From assembly GCF_017916325.1 (NCBI RefSeq), contig NC_090158.1:100001-164000 (forward strand): DNA of 64,000 bases, given 5' to 3'. Below are positions 40,501-47,026 of this stretch, one piece after another (positions within the stretch are counted from its first letter, which is position 1; each line of letters begins with the position of its first letter). Made by a program: the position numbers and the translations under genes. The notes under the pieces are model-generated. The model saw nothing but the letters and a program-made list of their open reading frames with translations, had not been told where the DNA came from and did not search any database. The DNA is from Leishmania martiniquensis. Its lineage: Eukaryota; Euglenozoa; Kinetoplastea; Trypanosomatida; Trypanosomatidae.

Positions 40501-41193
40501 GCCGCGGCGGTCCCGTCGCCCGCGCTGTCGAGAGAAGTCACGCTCGTCTCCTGTGCCGCGCCTGTGGAGGACTTGACTTGTGCGGCTTCGTCATCTTCAG
40601 CGAAGGCAGTAGACTCTGCCACGTGCTCCGGCTGTGTTCTTGCACCCGTACCCGCGATCGTGGCCTTACCTGGTGACTTTCCGACGTCCGCCCCAGCTCT
40701 AGCACCGGCTTTGCCGGCGGCATCTCCCGCGATAGCGTGGGTGAGGCGCGCCATTCACTACGTCTTCTCGTCGACTGCCGCCCGCTCAGAAATCGGCTGC
40801 CTCCCTCTCGTTCTCTGTGAGTCGAATGACGGGTGTCACCGGGTGAGGGCAGAACTGTGTGCCGGTGGCGCTTCCTGCCCACTTCGCTCGCTGCCGTTTG
40901 TTCTCTCGCTGCAGGACATGGAAAGGGTTTATCTCTTTGTGAAAACTGCATACACCAAAGGTGGAGGACGAAGAATGTTGCGCCACATGTTCGTGGTCGC
41001 TGACAGTGACGTTGAAGGCCCAGCCGTGCCCCATGCGTCAGTGCCGCTCACGAAGCGCCTTCAAGCTCTGTGGGATCTGCTACAGCCCTACTTGGGAACC
41101 TGCACGAAAGAGCGCCCGCTAATTTACGTGAGCAGTGACGCTGTATGCGAGCAGCTACGCCGCTCACTGAATCCCTCAGGCCTCGTTTTGTAG
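34543..41193 (+). CDS. DCL1: Dicer-like protein with RNase III and primase-like domains (probable DCL1)
   Basis: 2216 residues from the first ATG after the acceptor; the frame is unbroken. The RNase III core is unmistakable: ELLEFIGDAVMD at 1081-1092 supplies Glu1081, Glu1084 and Asp1088, and the second half DIFEAILGAAY at 1200-1210 supplies Asp1200 and Glu1203, the full metal-binding set. Such enzymes cut long dsRNA into siRNAs for Argonaute. Only this one RNase III domain is obvious. There is no helicase, and PAZ and dsRBD domains are not recognisable. Residues about 1354-1627 carry an AEP primase-like active site (see separate entry). Residues about 345-470 may hold a Tpt1/KptA-like winged helix. 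Acidic, disordered inserts lie near 730-800. In trypanosomatids with RNAi, DCL1 is the cytoplasmic Dicer; Leishmania outside Viannia lost it. The symbol DCL1 rather than DCL2 rests on the chromosome 23 context and the large size. Confidence 0.85.
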   Translation: MRSRTGSSGCDGSTVEDVFIGCISSTLVRVVSRQLIMRAAKLWLTQHTVLKSMKAEAFFAQPDTFGWSAASEFLHYWAASVVQKFIKFAASEYAYFHLPTNAGTEWLTSMTAALVNLEHLQSCFQQQLQELTSIDSTLPWQWGEKGAVLEIFTSLLFVLIYYNRPAIAVRAMEPVFVAILEQQEDNFTVLPKLLSYFLPHMSFQGIAFEDRVAMVADQLILRGFRFSVAFTCADTAAAATDGTRSAPVAEVGLRSTELATMSVQGIVQHVRHASSASGNRALRIRSVIERIDGETSDIDGLTFSKYLSVVIRECRSYYDRCRQACRRQVKSSERLLVFQPSDVQGVMRRLQKMLRFGSPYYEYFVQMGVWSDILRSDGWVPVHFIEQALAVDTNSAVAKLPSKEKLEIVETLLRQHNNFQRFQIGYCPLRHSPFHGQRCARSMYAHEIRSPPLYRQIICQSECLVRPGNAADVGSLPLFGWVALSERPHRALSTHPSLFPLFDNIPFFVVMPPEAIGSFREYEERTPKLRRYDQKLRKSSLWFAEVYLRAIARDGQAMTGEADDGKASSHAISAAPRAAGRGHGCHSIATAAMYTEVYTRVQDESDSAAQRWYVFPQYYAKKVPKVPARQAGGDCERTLKKTSAASDSFDPLAEAQGDDFIVCRHCCGRAPCLLGLPKLFFTGRVAQLRELHPTEVSRHDARCEGESTVADGAAPCAGSCTFEADEGAAGGLVREDAAPDSSEAGGEGAEGSTDSDRPKGLQGRRGTPHEFCVAVGDSAGRKGVRGEQVNHPAALCEYAIAPYCAPSSLLPSVVVRVRRTGPAAASVTSAICLSATEEASEYYRRSFPPPRVQLLFADYVAEAMAEVIMRTDDNSEDAQCGKLAAARNGNGAVHGQQSERWGGALPASLLPPSLSAAALSDGDVARSTFDVAPLLRTLKAFTASKELSCVLNVRVRTPAGVSLSGCRQGVAELKTFAREMGLQYSLIARQPSQESAACERDGSTVGKGSGGLSPPSRLRLSDKSTEVLDVEQYEFRKRVSWSARDLKRILSELQLQPTDIPLTTLTDALTRECEDRGANYELLEFIGDAVMDFLVIADACLLSNAARQRGVPSDTSCCSQIPLSPRTLVPQEKWKPAEWCVPLPRHCWLDERVALQSVMENSVTATVCRNLVIAELLPPTASRHFDDEHYPHLRLKVRADIFEAILGAAYRSRLGLDRIRHVLRRLFSFLPAAVRTARAAGTERAAALFDALLRCPYIVEGDGLRVEQLFSYRTTQLFEAAPQLLEAAVGSGVVSANTHLASSFLPRIQGKEFASVFTTGSPGYSYRRLHYFDWVRLHNRILHLFSEHRIGYVNEIITSTTHLVLDLDKVNPRSWGLLSIIWDWYQQNYRCPAAGFALDSSGVSVVTGKWKDSCHVHFPQVTVSVETWASLVEHIRAAVVIHLTEKETRLRDSLMSHAADYRVWLHRKALAQAVYTAGGQPQPHMWDYCDAASLLELSRTSRAVRLSVLEHVLYATQTLPGLASFAEVSNDADVFFGDWRDNEDMVVLERRGGAPPRHRLIVPLQWANHYFVLARNNSSNIAPPVFESKEFWESAIDQGLIKSKKLRLYLNDKCDTKYGSEHRPLVLDTLLVVSSHKEHLEQQRGAPCGSGSSSPCTNREGEEGGRGEVALQEARKRPMGAVAEWLSRWPNERVVHYHSQRHNQPSVHTIDAFCARRWRLAHARREMQRRICCTRAGRATKNDAAPRRAPLRPPSPSRWITPVSWDYDGPFDDPSEGWVVECAHSSILTLSSLRTCEYRGTDQKVYSSWVDCAPASMTECEAQRPTSAPLFSQEGTSDVLASFEDVYEHRVDLPGRLKCTSWTTWLNACVLRAPHASFKQDFKINAWSPAWWAFDPLQRTTTLYVATEPVLRLTGTDSLAAALAPPSTVGGGGGGMERFAQLFIPHLSYANVTPLKLSTVPFGPYLFPLFPDTSRKRMEVSGPTSAAAAVPSPALSREVTLVSCAAPVEDLTCAASSSSAKAVDSATCSGCVLAPVPAIVALPGDFPTSAPALAPALPAASPAIAWVRRAIHYVFSSTAARSEIGCLPLVLCESNDGCHRVRAELCAGGASCPLRSLPFVLSLQDMERVYLFVKTAYTKGGGRRMLRHMFVVADSDVEGPAVPHASVPLTKRLQALWDLLQPYLGTCTKERPLIYVSSDAVCEQLRRSLNPSGLVL
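35575..35952 (+). other. Possible Tpt1/KptA-like winged-helix segment inside the Dicer-like protein
   Basis: Residues about 345-470. DGWVPV at 377-382 followed 39 residues later by NNFQRF at 417-422 mirrors the KptA/Tpt1 pattern of EGW-x-x-x-x-x-L then V-x-x-x-D-K-x-RF. A later GWVALSERPHRAL and IPFFVVMPPEAI recall the ADP-ribosyltransferase strands of that family. The catalytic LRH, IRAxQGH and HGT motifs of KptA are not seen, so any domain would be inactive or very divergent. Low confidence. Confidence 0.3.
37735..38232 (+). other. RNase III catalytic domain of the Dicer-like protein
   Basis: Residues about 1065-1230. Both signature blocks and all acidic residues of the class are present (Glu1081, Glu1084, Asp1088, Asp1200, Glu1203). 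About 105 residues separate the blocks, with a trypanosomatid-type insert; bacterial RNase III has about 70. The domain is therefore expected to be active. Confidence 0.93.
38602..39423 (+). other. Archaeo-eukaryotic primase (PrimPol-type) active-site region inside the Dicer-like protein
   Basis: Residues about 1354-1627. Motif I: THLVLDLDKVN with Asp1366 and Asp1368 (PrimPol: RLYFDLEFN). Motif II: GKWKDSCHVHFP with Ser1413 and His1415 (PrimPol: EKFSRHLIF). Motif III: IDQGLIKSKKLRLYLNDKC with Asp1597 and Arg1607 (PrimPol: VDLGVYTRNRNFRLYKSSK), then EHRPL. Order and local spacing agree with the AEP palm fold; the II-III spacing is longer than in human PrimPol. A later set, Cys1782, His1784, Cys1812 and Cys1820, could be the counterpart of the zinc knuckle of PrimPol/UL52-type primases. 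The comparison with PrimPol was made from memory of its motifs. Confidence 0.7.
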
Positions 41194-42065
41194 GCCTGGA
41201 TCACCTTGCTCTCCCTCCTCTCTATCCCCCGCCTCGCCCCCGCGAAGACCGGCTCGCTCTTCACCTCTTCACCACAGACAGTGCGGCGCCGTCGCGCATG
41301 CACGTCGTGCCCATTAACGCAGGGAGAGCGAGAGAGAGAGGCACAGACACATCTTCAGAGGGTAACGGAAAAAGAGAGCGGCGTAAGAGATGCAACGACC
41401 TCTGCGAAGCACAGATTGGCAGTCCGGAGATCGTCTATCCCCTCCGACAGTACGTCGAGGCACCCGTGCACCTGTCCTTGTGACCGTTTGCGCGGCGGCG
41501 TAACAGCGTCTCGGGGCCGAGGACAAGGAAAAACGGTAAGCGGGTGAGAAGTCGATGCCCCGCAAGCGGGCAAGACGGATCCGTGACGCGGCGCCGGCAA
41601 GCTGCATACTTTGACAATCGCCGCGACCCCCCTCCTCTTAGCCTCGTTACGCCTGTCCGCCGCCTGCGGTATCTAATGCACACTCTAAGTCACAGACAAA
41701 TGCACAGGAAAGAAACGCGCACCCATTCCCTCCCCACTCCTCCTCCTCCTCCGCAACAACCCACACTGATGCATCTCAATGCGAAGAAGATAGCATGCGA
41801 CTCGTCTCTCCTGCTGACCTTGTCCGTCACTCGATTGCTCACCGGCACAGTGCCCAGCAACAAACTATCCCCTTCCCTTCCGCCATTTCCCTCTTTTTCA
41901 GCTCCCTCCCGCACATTCTCATCTACTTCGGAATCGACTCACGCAGCGATCCACTCACAGCCGAGCCACCTCGCATCCTCACACGCTCACTCCTTCCCTT
42001 TGGCCTCTCTGGACCTCTTCCCTCTGACAGACGCACACACGCACACTTCCTACGCTGCCATCGTC
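41194..42065 (+). other. Intergenic region between the Dicer-like and alcohol dehydrogenase genes
   Basis: No gene is supported. A pyrimidine tract at 41869-41899 ends in AG at 41900-41901, and no ATG occurs between it and 42066. The long open frame starting at 41544 is the alcohol dehydrogenase frame running back through the leader. Confidence 0.55.
41900..41901 (+). promoter_or_regulatory. Predicted spliced-leader acceptor AG for alcohol dehydrogenase
   Basis: CTTCCGCCATTTCCCTCTTTTTC leads straight into AG. The first ATG downstream, at 42066, is the start of the recognisable enzyme, giving a 5' UTR of about 165 nt. Confidence 0.65.
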
Positions 42066-43121
42066 ATGCCGTCAACAGCGCACGGGTGGGCCGTCCCCTC
42101 TGTCAAGGCGAATTTGGAGCCCTTTGTGTTCGAGCGCCGGGACGTCGGCCCCGTCGATGTCGCAATCACGATTGCGTTCTGCGGTGTGTGCCACAGCGAC
42201 ATTCACCAGGCCCGCAATGAGTGGGGCGGCTCTACTTTCCCAATGGTGCCCGGTCATGAGATTGTTGGTCACGTGAGTCATGTGGGCTCGGCTGTGACCA
42301 AGTACAAGGCAGGCGACAGGGTGGGTGTCGGCTGTATGGTGGACTCGTGCATGAAGTGCCGCCAGTGCACCCGCGGCTTAGAGCAGTATTGCGCGAATGG
42401 CGCGTCTTTCACGTACAACAGCACAGAGCAAGACAGAAAGACGCCGACATACGGCGGTTACTCAGACTATATTGTGGTGTGCGAGCATTTTGTGGTAAGA
42501 ATCCCGGGAAACCTTGACCTGTGTGCCGCTGCGCCGCTTCTCTGCGCTGGTGTCACAACGTACTCGCCGCTGCGGTACTGGAACGTGAAGGAAGGGACTC
42601 GCGTGGGTGTCGTTGGAATGGGCGGCCTGGGCCATATGGCCGTGAAGCTGGCGATCGCGATGGGCGCGAAGGTGACAGTGTTTACGCGCTCGCCAGAGAA
42701 AATGGAGGGGGCGAAAGCCCTCGGTGCGCACCATGTTGTGAACACGACCAACGAGCAGGAGATGAAGTCGTTTCACTGCTCTCTGGACCTAATTGTGGAC
42801 ACGGTGGGCGACAGCCACGACCTGTGCCCGTACATGGAGATGCTGGACGTCGATGGCAAGATCGCGCTGGTGGGCATGCCGGAGCACGAGCATCCACCTC
42901 TGAACCCCCGTCGCATGATCGCCTACCGTCAGTGCGTTGGTGGCTCGAACATTGCCGGTATCCCAGAGACGCAAGAGCTGCTTGACTTCTGTGGTGCTCA
43001 CAACATTGTCGCGACGGTGGAAACGATTAGCATCGACTGCATCAACAAGGCGTACGAGCGCATGCTGAAGAGCGACGTGAAGTACCGCTTCGTGATTGAC
43101 ATGTCGACGCTGACGAAGTGA
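42066..43121 (+). CDS. NADP-dependent zinc alcohol dehydrogenase (cinnamyl-alcohol-dehydrogenase-like)
   Basis: 351 residues, the normal size for this medium-chain dehydrogenase group, which reduces aldehydes with NADPH. Catalytic zinc ligands are in CGVCHSDIH and GHEIVGH; the structural zinc site is the four-cysteine block CMVDSCMKCRQCTRGLEQYC. The cofactor-binding turn is VGVVGMGGLGHMAVKLA, and TRSPEK after the second strand suits the NADP phosphate. The subgroup signature GGYSDYIVV is also present. The start is set by the first ATG after the acceptor and by the family N-terminus (HGWAVPS). Leishmania chromosome 23 is known to carry such a gene. In species that lost RNAi its upstream neighbour would not be DCL1. 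Confidence 0.95.
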   Translation: MPSTAHGWAVPSVKANLEPFVFERRDVGPVDVAITIAFCGVCHSDIHQARNEWGGSTFPMVPGHEIVGHVSHVGSAVTKYKAGDRVGVGCMVDSCMKCRQCTRGLEQYCANGASFTYNSTEQDRKTPTYGGYSDYIVVCEHFVVRIPGNLDLCAAAPLLCAGVTTYSPLRYWNVKEGTRVGVVGMGGLGHMAVKLAIAMGAKVTVFTRSPEKMEGAKALGAHHVVNTTNEQEMKSFHCSLDLIVDTVGDSHDLCPYMEMLDVDGKIALVGMPEHEHPPLNPRRMIAYRQCVGGSNIAGIPETQELLDFCGAHNIVATVETISIDCINKAYERMLKSDVKYRFVIDMSTLTK

Positions 43122-46100
43122 ACGTCTCTCTCACTCCGGCATTGCTGATGGCAAGGATACGAAGCAACCCATGCAGTCAAGACGAGGTTGGAAGCACCCT
43201 GTCTCCTCTCTGGGGCCTCCGCCAGGCAGCTCCGGACAGCACGGCCCCTCCACGGCGTCCCGTTACGACCGAGAGGCCCGCCCTCCTACCACACGACGCC
43301 ACGTTGGTGTTCATGGGCTCGCTGGGTCGCACGCCGCAGATCCTGCCTCTGCTGCCGCGAAAGGGGATGACCAGAGACTCGATTGACAGTGCTTTGTTCT
43401 CCCTCCCTGTGCGCGTGGCAGCCCGTATTGCGCGAAGGGAGGGCGCGAATGGCCGCACACGCACGACACACACACACACACGCACTCCCTTTCTGAATGC
43501 CTCGCCTGGGGTATCTTGCGGGACGGCGTGTGTGTGTGTGTGTGCGGGAGCCACGGGTGCGTTGCCCGTCGCGGAGGCAGTGAGAGCAGTAGGCTGGGAA
43601 GAGAAGAGGGAGACCTGGAAGACGTGAAGACGGCGAGGCTACGGCTGAAACTCTCAGCTTTGGCCAACGCTCTCACGCCGGCTGGGGAGGAGAGGGGGTA
43701 CGGCGCACTTTTGACAACAAGCGCAGGAGAGCGAAAGGGGCAGCGCTTCGTCAAAGGCATCGAAGGCACAGCGAAAGAACGAGAAAGCGCATCTCCCCCT
43801 CTCCTCTCCTCAAAGGGGGGGGTTCCCTTCCGCTGCCGTGCTCCCTCCCCCCTCCCTCTCCTCTATCAGTGCATTAGGTAATGCCGCTTGTTAGCCGCTT
43901 CTTTGCTTTCCTTCTTTACCGTGCTTGAATCCGACTCGAACGAACCGAAGGAGAGAGGGGATGTGTGTCACGGGAAGGTGTGTGTGTGTGTATTGAAGTG
44001 GCTGGATTCGCGGCTGCGAAACGCGATCGTACGAGAGAAAGGAGAAGACAAGCGAAGTGCACAGAACAAAGGCGGTGGAGAAGTTGAGGAGACGGCGAAG
44101 GAGAGGGCGCTTCATCATGGTGGGCGAAAATGGTGTACAACAAAAAGGCCCCAAGCGGTGCATGTGTGCATACTTCGCGCTACCTCCACGCCGATGACGT
44201 GCAGGGTCTGTATGGGGCGTGGTGAGGATTCAGGACGGTGGCCCATTGGCATAGTGCCACGTTGCTCGTTATTATTATTATTTTTTGGTTATTAATTAGT
44301 ATGTCTCGGCCCCCCTTCCTCCCACCCAAACTCTTTTCTACTGCGCTCTCTCCCTCCCTCTCTCTCGCATTCGCTCCCATGCCTCCCTCACTCACGCGCG
44401 TCCACCCCTCTGTCAAGCTCTGCCCTTTGGCACTCGCGTTGCCCCTCTCTTTTTTTTCTATGCTGCCGCCTTCATCCCCTCTCTCTCCCTCCTGCCCCCT
44501 TCGCTCCGGCATTACTTCTGTATCTTTCATGAGCTTTTCCCCTTTGTTAAAGCTGCCTTGCTCCGAGTGATTGCTATGCTTCGCTGTTGCGTGGGAGCAC
44601 ACACACACTTATACGCGGACGCACAAACTTCCTTTCCTCTTGTACGTGCGTGTGTGTGTGTGTGTATTTTTTTGTCCTTATCTCTGAAGCTTTCGTTTGC
44701 CTCATCGCCTCCGCACTCCGAGACGAGTGTACCATGCGTGACTTTCTGTATATATATATATTGTGTGTGTGTGTCGCTCCCTCCATCGCATACACACACA
44801 CACTTCTTCCTCCCGTGTTTCGTCGACTGCCTTTGACGGCAGTTTAAGAACCGATACGGCACCTCAGAAGCACTGATCTTTACCTTCATATTATTCGTGG
44901 TCCACGTGCACCTGCTCCGCGCTCCACATGCCACACTCTCCCTCTCCGTTTTTTTTCCTTTTACGATCTCTCCCCTTCACTATACTCTTTCCTCCCGTGC
45001 GCGAATTGCCCACCCCCTCTGCATTCGACCTTTGCGGGTGCGCCGCGGCGGGGTGAGGGTGAAGGGGGGGAGGTCTTTCCTTTGCTCATGCGTTGTGTGT
45101 CCCCTCCCTCTCTCCCCTTCTCTTTATTTCACTCCTGCCACCCCTCTTTCCCTCCTCGCTCCCTGCCTCTCTTGTCCTCAAGCGAAAGAGAGGGGGAGAG
45201 AGGGGCGGCAGAGGACGCTTTTTTTTTGGTGGTGGGGGTGGGGGTGGGGCCTGTTCCCCTCTTCCATCCCCTCGTCTTCCATCGCGTCTTCCTCTTTCCT
45301 TCATCCATGCAGGCCTGGGCTCGCGTGCAGCGTTGCTGGAAAAGGCGCCTGTCATGGGGCGACACTCTCATTTCGATGGCTCCTCCCCCTCTCTCATTTG
45401 TTCGTCTTTTTTTCTCGCGCTTCTCACGTCCGCCCTTTTTTTTTCTTTTCGTTAGTGTAGGAGATGCAAGAAAACGGCAAGGTAAGAAAAGAAGGCACGC
45501 GTGGCTCCCACGAGCCCTTCATCGGTATGTCCGGAGTGACGGAAGGCGGCGATCGCTGGGCGGTCTCGCCTCTTCACCCCTCTCCCCTTCTCATCTCGTT
45601 GCTTCTCAAGAGCTCGGCCGTTTTCGCCCGTGCCGGCTGCTGCCTGCCTCCCTCTCTCTCTCTCTCTTTCACACACACAGACACACACATCGACGTCTTT
45701 CTGTTCTTCCTCCTCGTCGAAGACCACCCCCACATGCAGCCCTCACGCACCCATCCCCCTCCGCTCACCGTCTGATGTGCTCTCCTGTTCCTCGCCCAAT
45801 GGCGCCCCACGACCTCATGCATATCTATTGTAGACGGCCATTGGAGCACTGGAGGTAGTTCCAAAGACGATGCAATGCTCTTGGATTCGAAGCGAAGAGG
45901 GGGGTGTTCCTGTGCTTTTGTGTGTGTGTGTGTGTCAACGTAGAACCTGCGAGATGCCACTGGTACCAGGAGTTCGTGGTGGGAGTGGCGTGTCGGCGTG
46001 TGCCGGAAGATGTAAGAGAGGGTGCACCGGCCCGGTTGGGGAGAAGAGGCACAGTCAGAAGAGAAGGACTGTGAGGAGTTCGCGACGGCAGCCGTGAAAA

Positions 46101-46663
46101 CTAAAGATCGCCTGGGAAGGTCAAACGCGCGAGCTTCGATGATTGCGGAACATCATCAAGAGGGGAGGAGGATGTGGTGGTGCTGCCGTTGGGGCAGCGG
46201 CGGTGGCGACTCAGCCGGGGGTGCGTATCGGTAATCTTTTGGCTGGAGTAGTGCGCTTCCACTGCCCCCTTTTCTCCCCTGTTGACCGTATCGCGTGACG
46301 GATGGCAAGCAAATCATCGTCTACGCGAGCGTGTACGCCCTGCACTGCTGCCCCTCTGTCCTCCCTGGCGGAGGGGCCGCTCACCTATCTTTTCCCGGCA
46401 GGTAGCCGACCCACTCTCTTCACCTCTTGCGCTCTTTGGCACATATTTGCCTTGCACCCATTTCTTATCCTCCCCTCTGACACACATACGCACGCACACA
46501 CACCCTACCCTCTCCAGCTTACCACTTGTCGTGCGTCGTCGCTGTCGTGAGTCTGGCGGCTGAGGCATTACTTCCGTAGCCCATATCTATATCACCCTCT
46601 CCCTACCCCTCGCGATCTTTGCTCTAGTCCCTCCACTCTTCCCGGAAGAGACAAGGAATCACC
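43122..46663 (+). other. Long intergenic region, no gene seen
   Basis: 3.5 kb of spacer. It has alternating pyrimidine-rich (44320-44540, 44930-45450) and purine-rich (43560-43790, 44030-44130) blocks. (GT)n/(CA)n microsatellites lie at 43466-43482, 43529-43543, 43978-43991, 44647-44665, 44761-44774 and 45920-45935. A TATATATATA run lies at 44749-44761. AT-rich ATTATTATTATT and ATTAATTAG lie at 44269-44300. Frames of up to 258 codons are low-complexity translations of these tracts. The length is unusual for this window and may hold UTRs plus a decayed gene, but no remnant is identifiable. Confidence 0.5.
46626..46627 (+). promoter_or_regulatory. Predicted spliced-leader acceptor AG for the 120-residue protein
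   Basis: CCCTCTCCCTACCCCTCGCGATCTTTGCTCT precedes AG; the start codon follows after 36 bases with no intervening ATG. Confidence 0.55.
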
Positions 46664-47026
46664 ATGATGATGCGTCGCTTTTCATCGCGTATCGCGGCCT
46701 TCGCGGCCGTGCCAGCGGTCGAGCAGTCACGCCAGCTTCACTTTCCTCTCTCTGCCCCGCCAATCGAGATTGAGTACCTCGATAGCGATCCGCTCGAGTT
46801 CGCCGTGCGCACAGAGGCGCGCAAGTGGGGCTTCGATGATCTGCAGTACATGCGTGAGCTTGCATTCGTTCGCATCAAGGAGAACCCGTCGATCGGTGAC
46901 TTCCGCAGAATGACCCCGGAGGAGCGCCGTGATCTCTTCTGGGGTAGCGACCGTCAGGACTTCTTTCGCCACATCACCTTTACACTCACAGGTAACCCCG
47001 AGCATCTGTACCATCGCGGCTGGTAA
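46664..47026 (+). CDS. Small probable mitochondrial protein
   Basis: 120 residues. The N-terminus MMMRRFSSRIAAFAAVPAV is a typical mitochondrial presequence: Arg-rich, hydroxylated, no acids. The mature part is compact, acidic/aromatic and evenly composed (EIEYLDSDPLEFAVRTEARK, RMTPEERRDLFWGSD) and ends in HLYHRGW. I do not recognise the family. Size and style fit subunits of the mitochondrial ribosome or of respiratory complexes that are specific to kinetoplastids. The first of two adjacent ATGs is taken as start. The gene stands alone between two spacers of about 3 kb. Confidence 0.75.
   Translation: MMMRRFSSRIAAFAAVPAVEQSRQLHFPLSAPPIEIEYLDSDPLEFAVRTEARKWGFDDLQYMRELAFVRIKENPSIGDFRRMTPEERRDLFWGSDRQDFFRHITFTLTGNPEHLYHRGW

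Noticed and set aside
45082..45858. 258-codon open frame on + strand
   Set aside because: Low-complexity translation of C/T-rich spacer with an equally open antisense frame; no domain and no codon bias.
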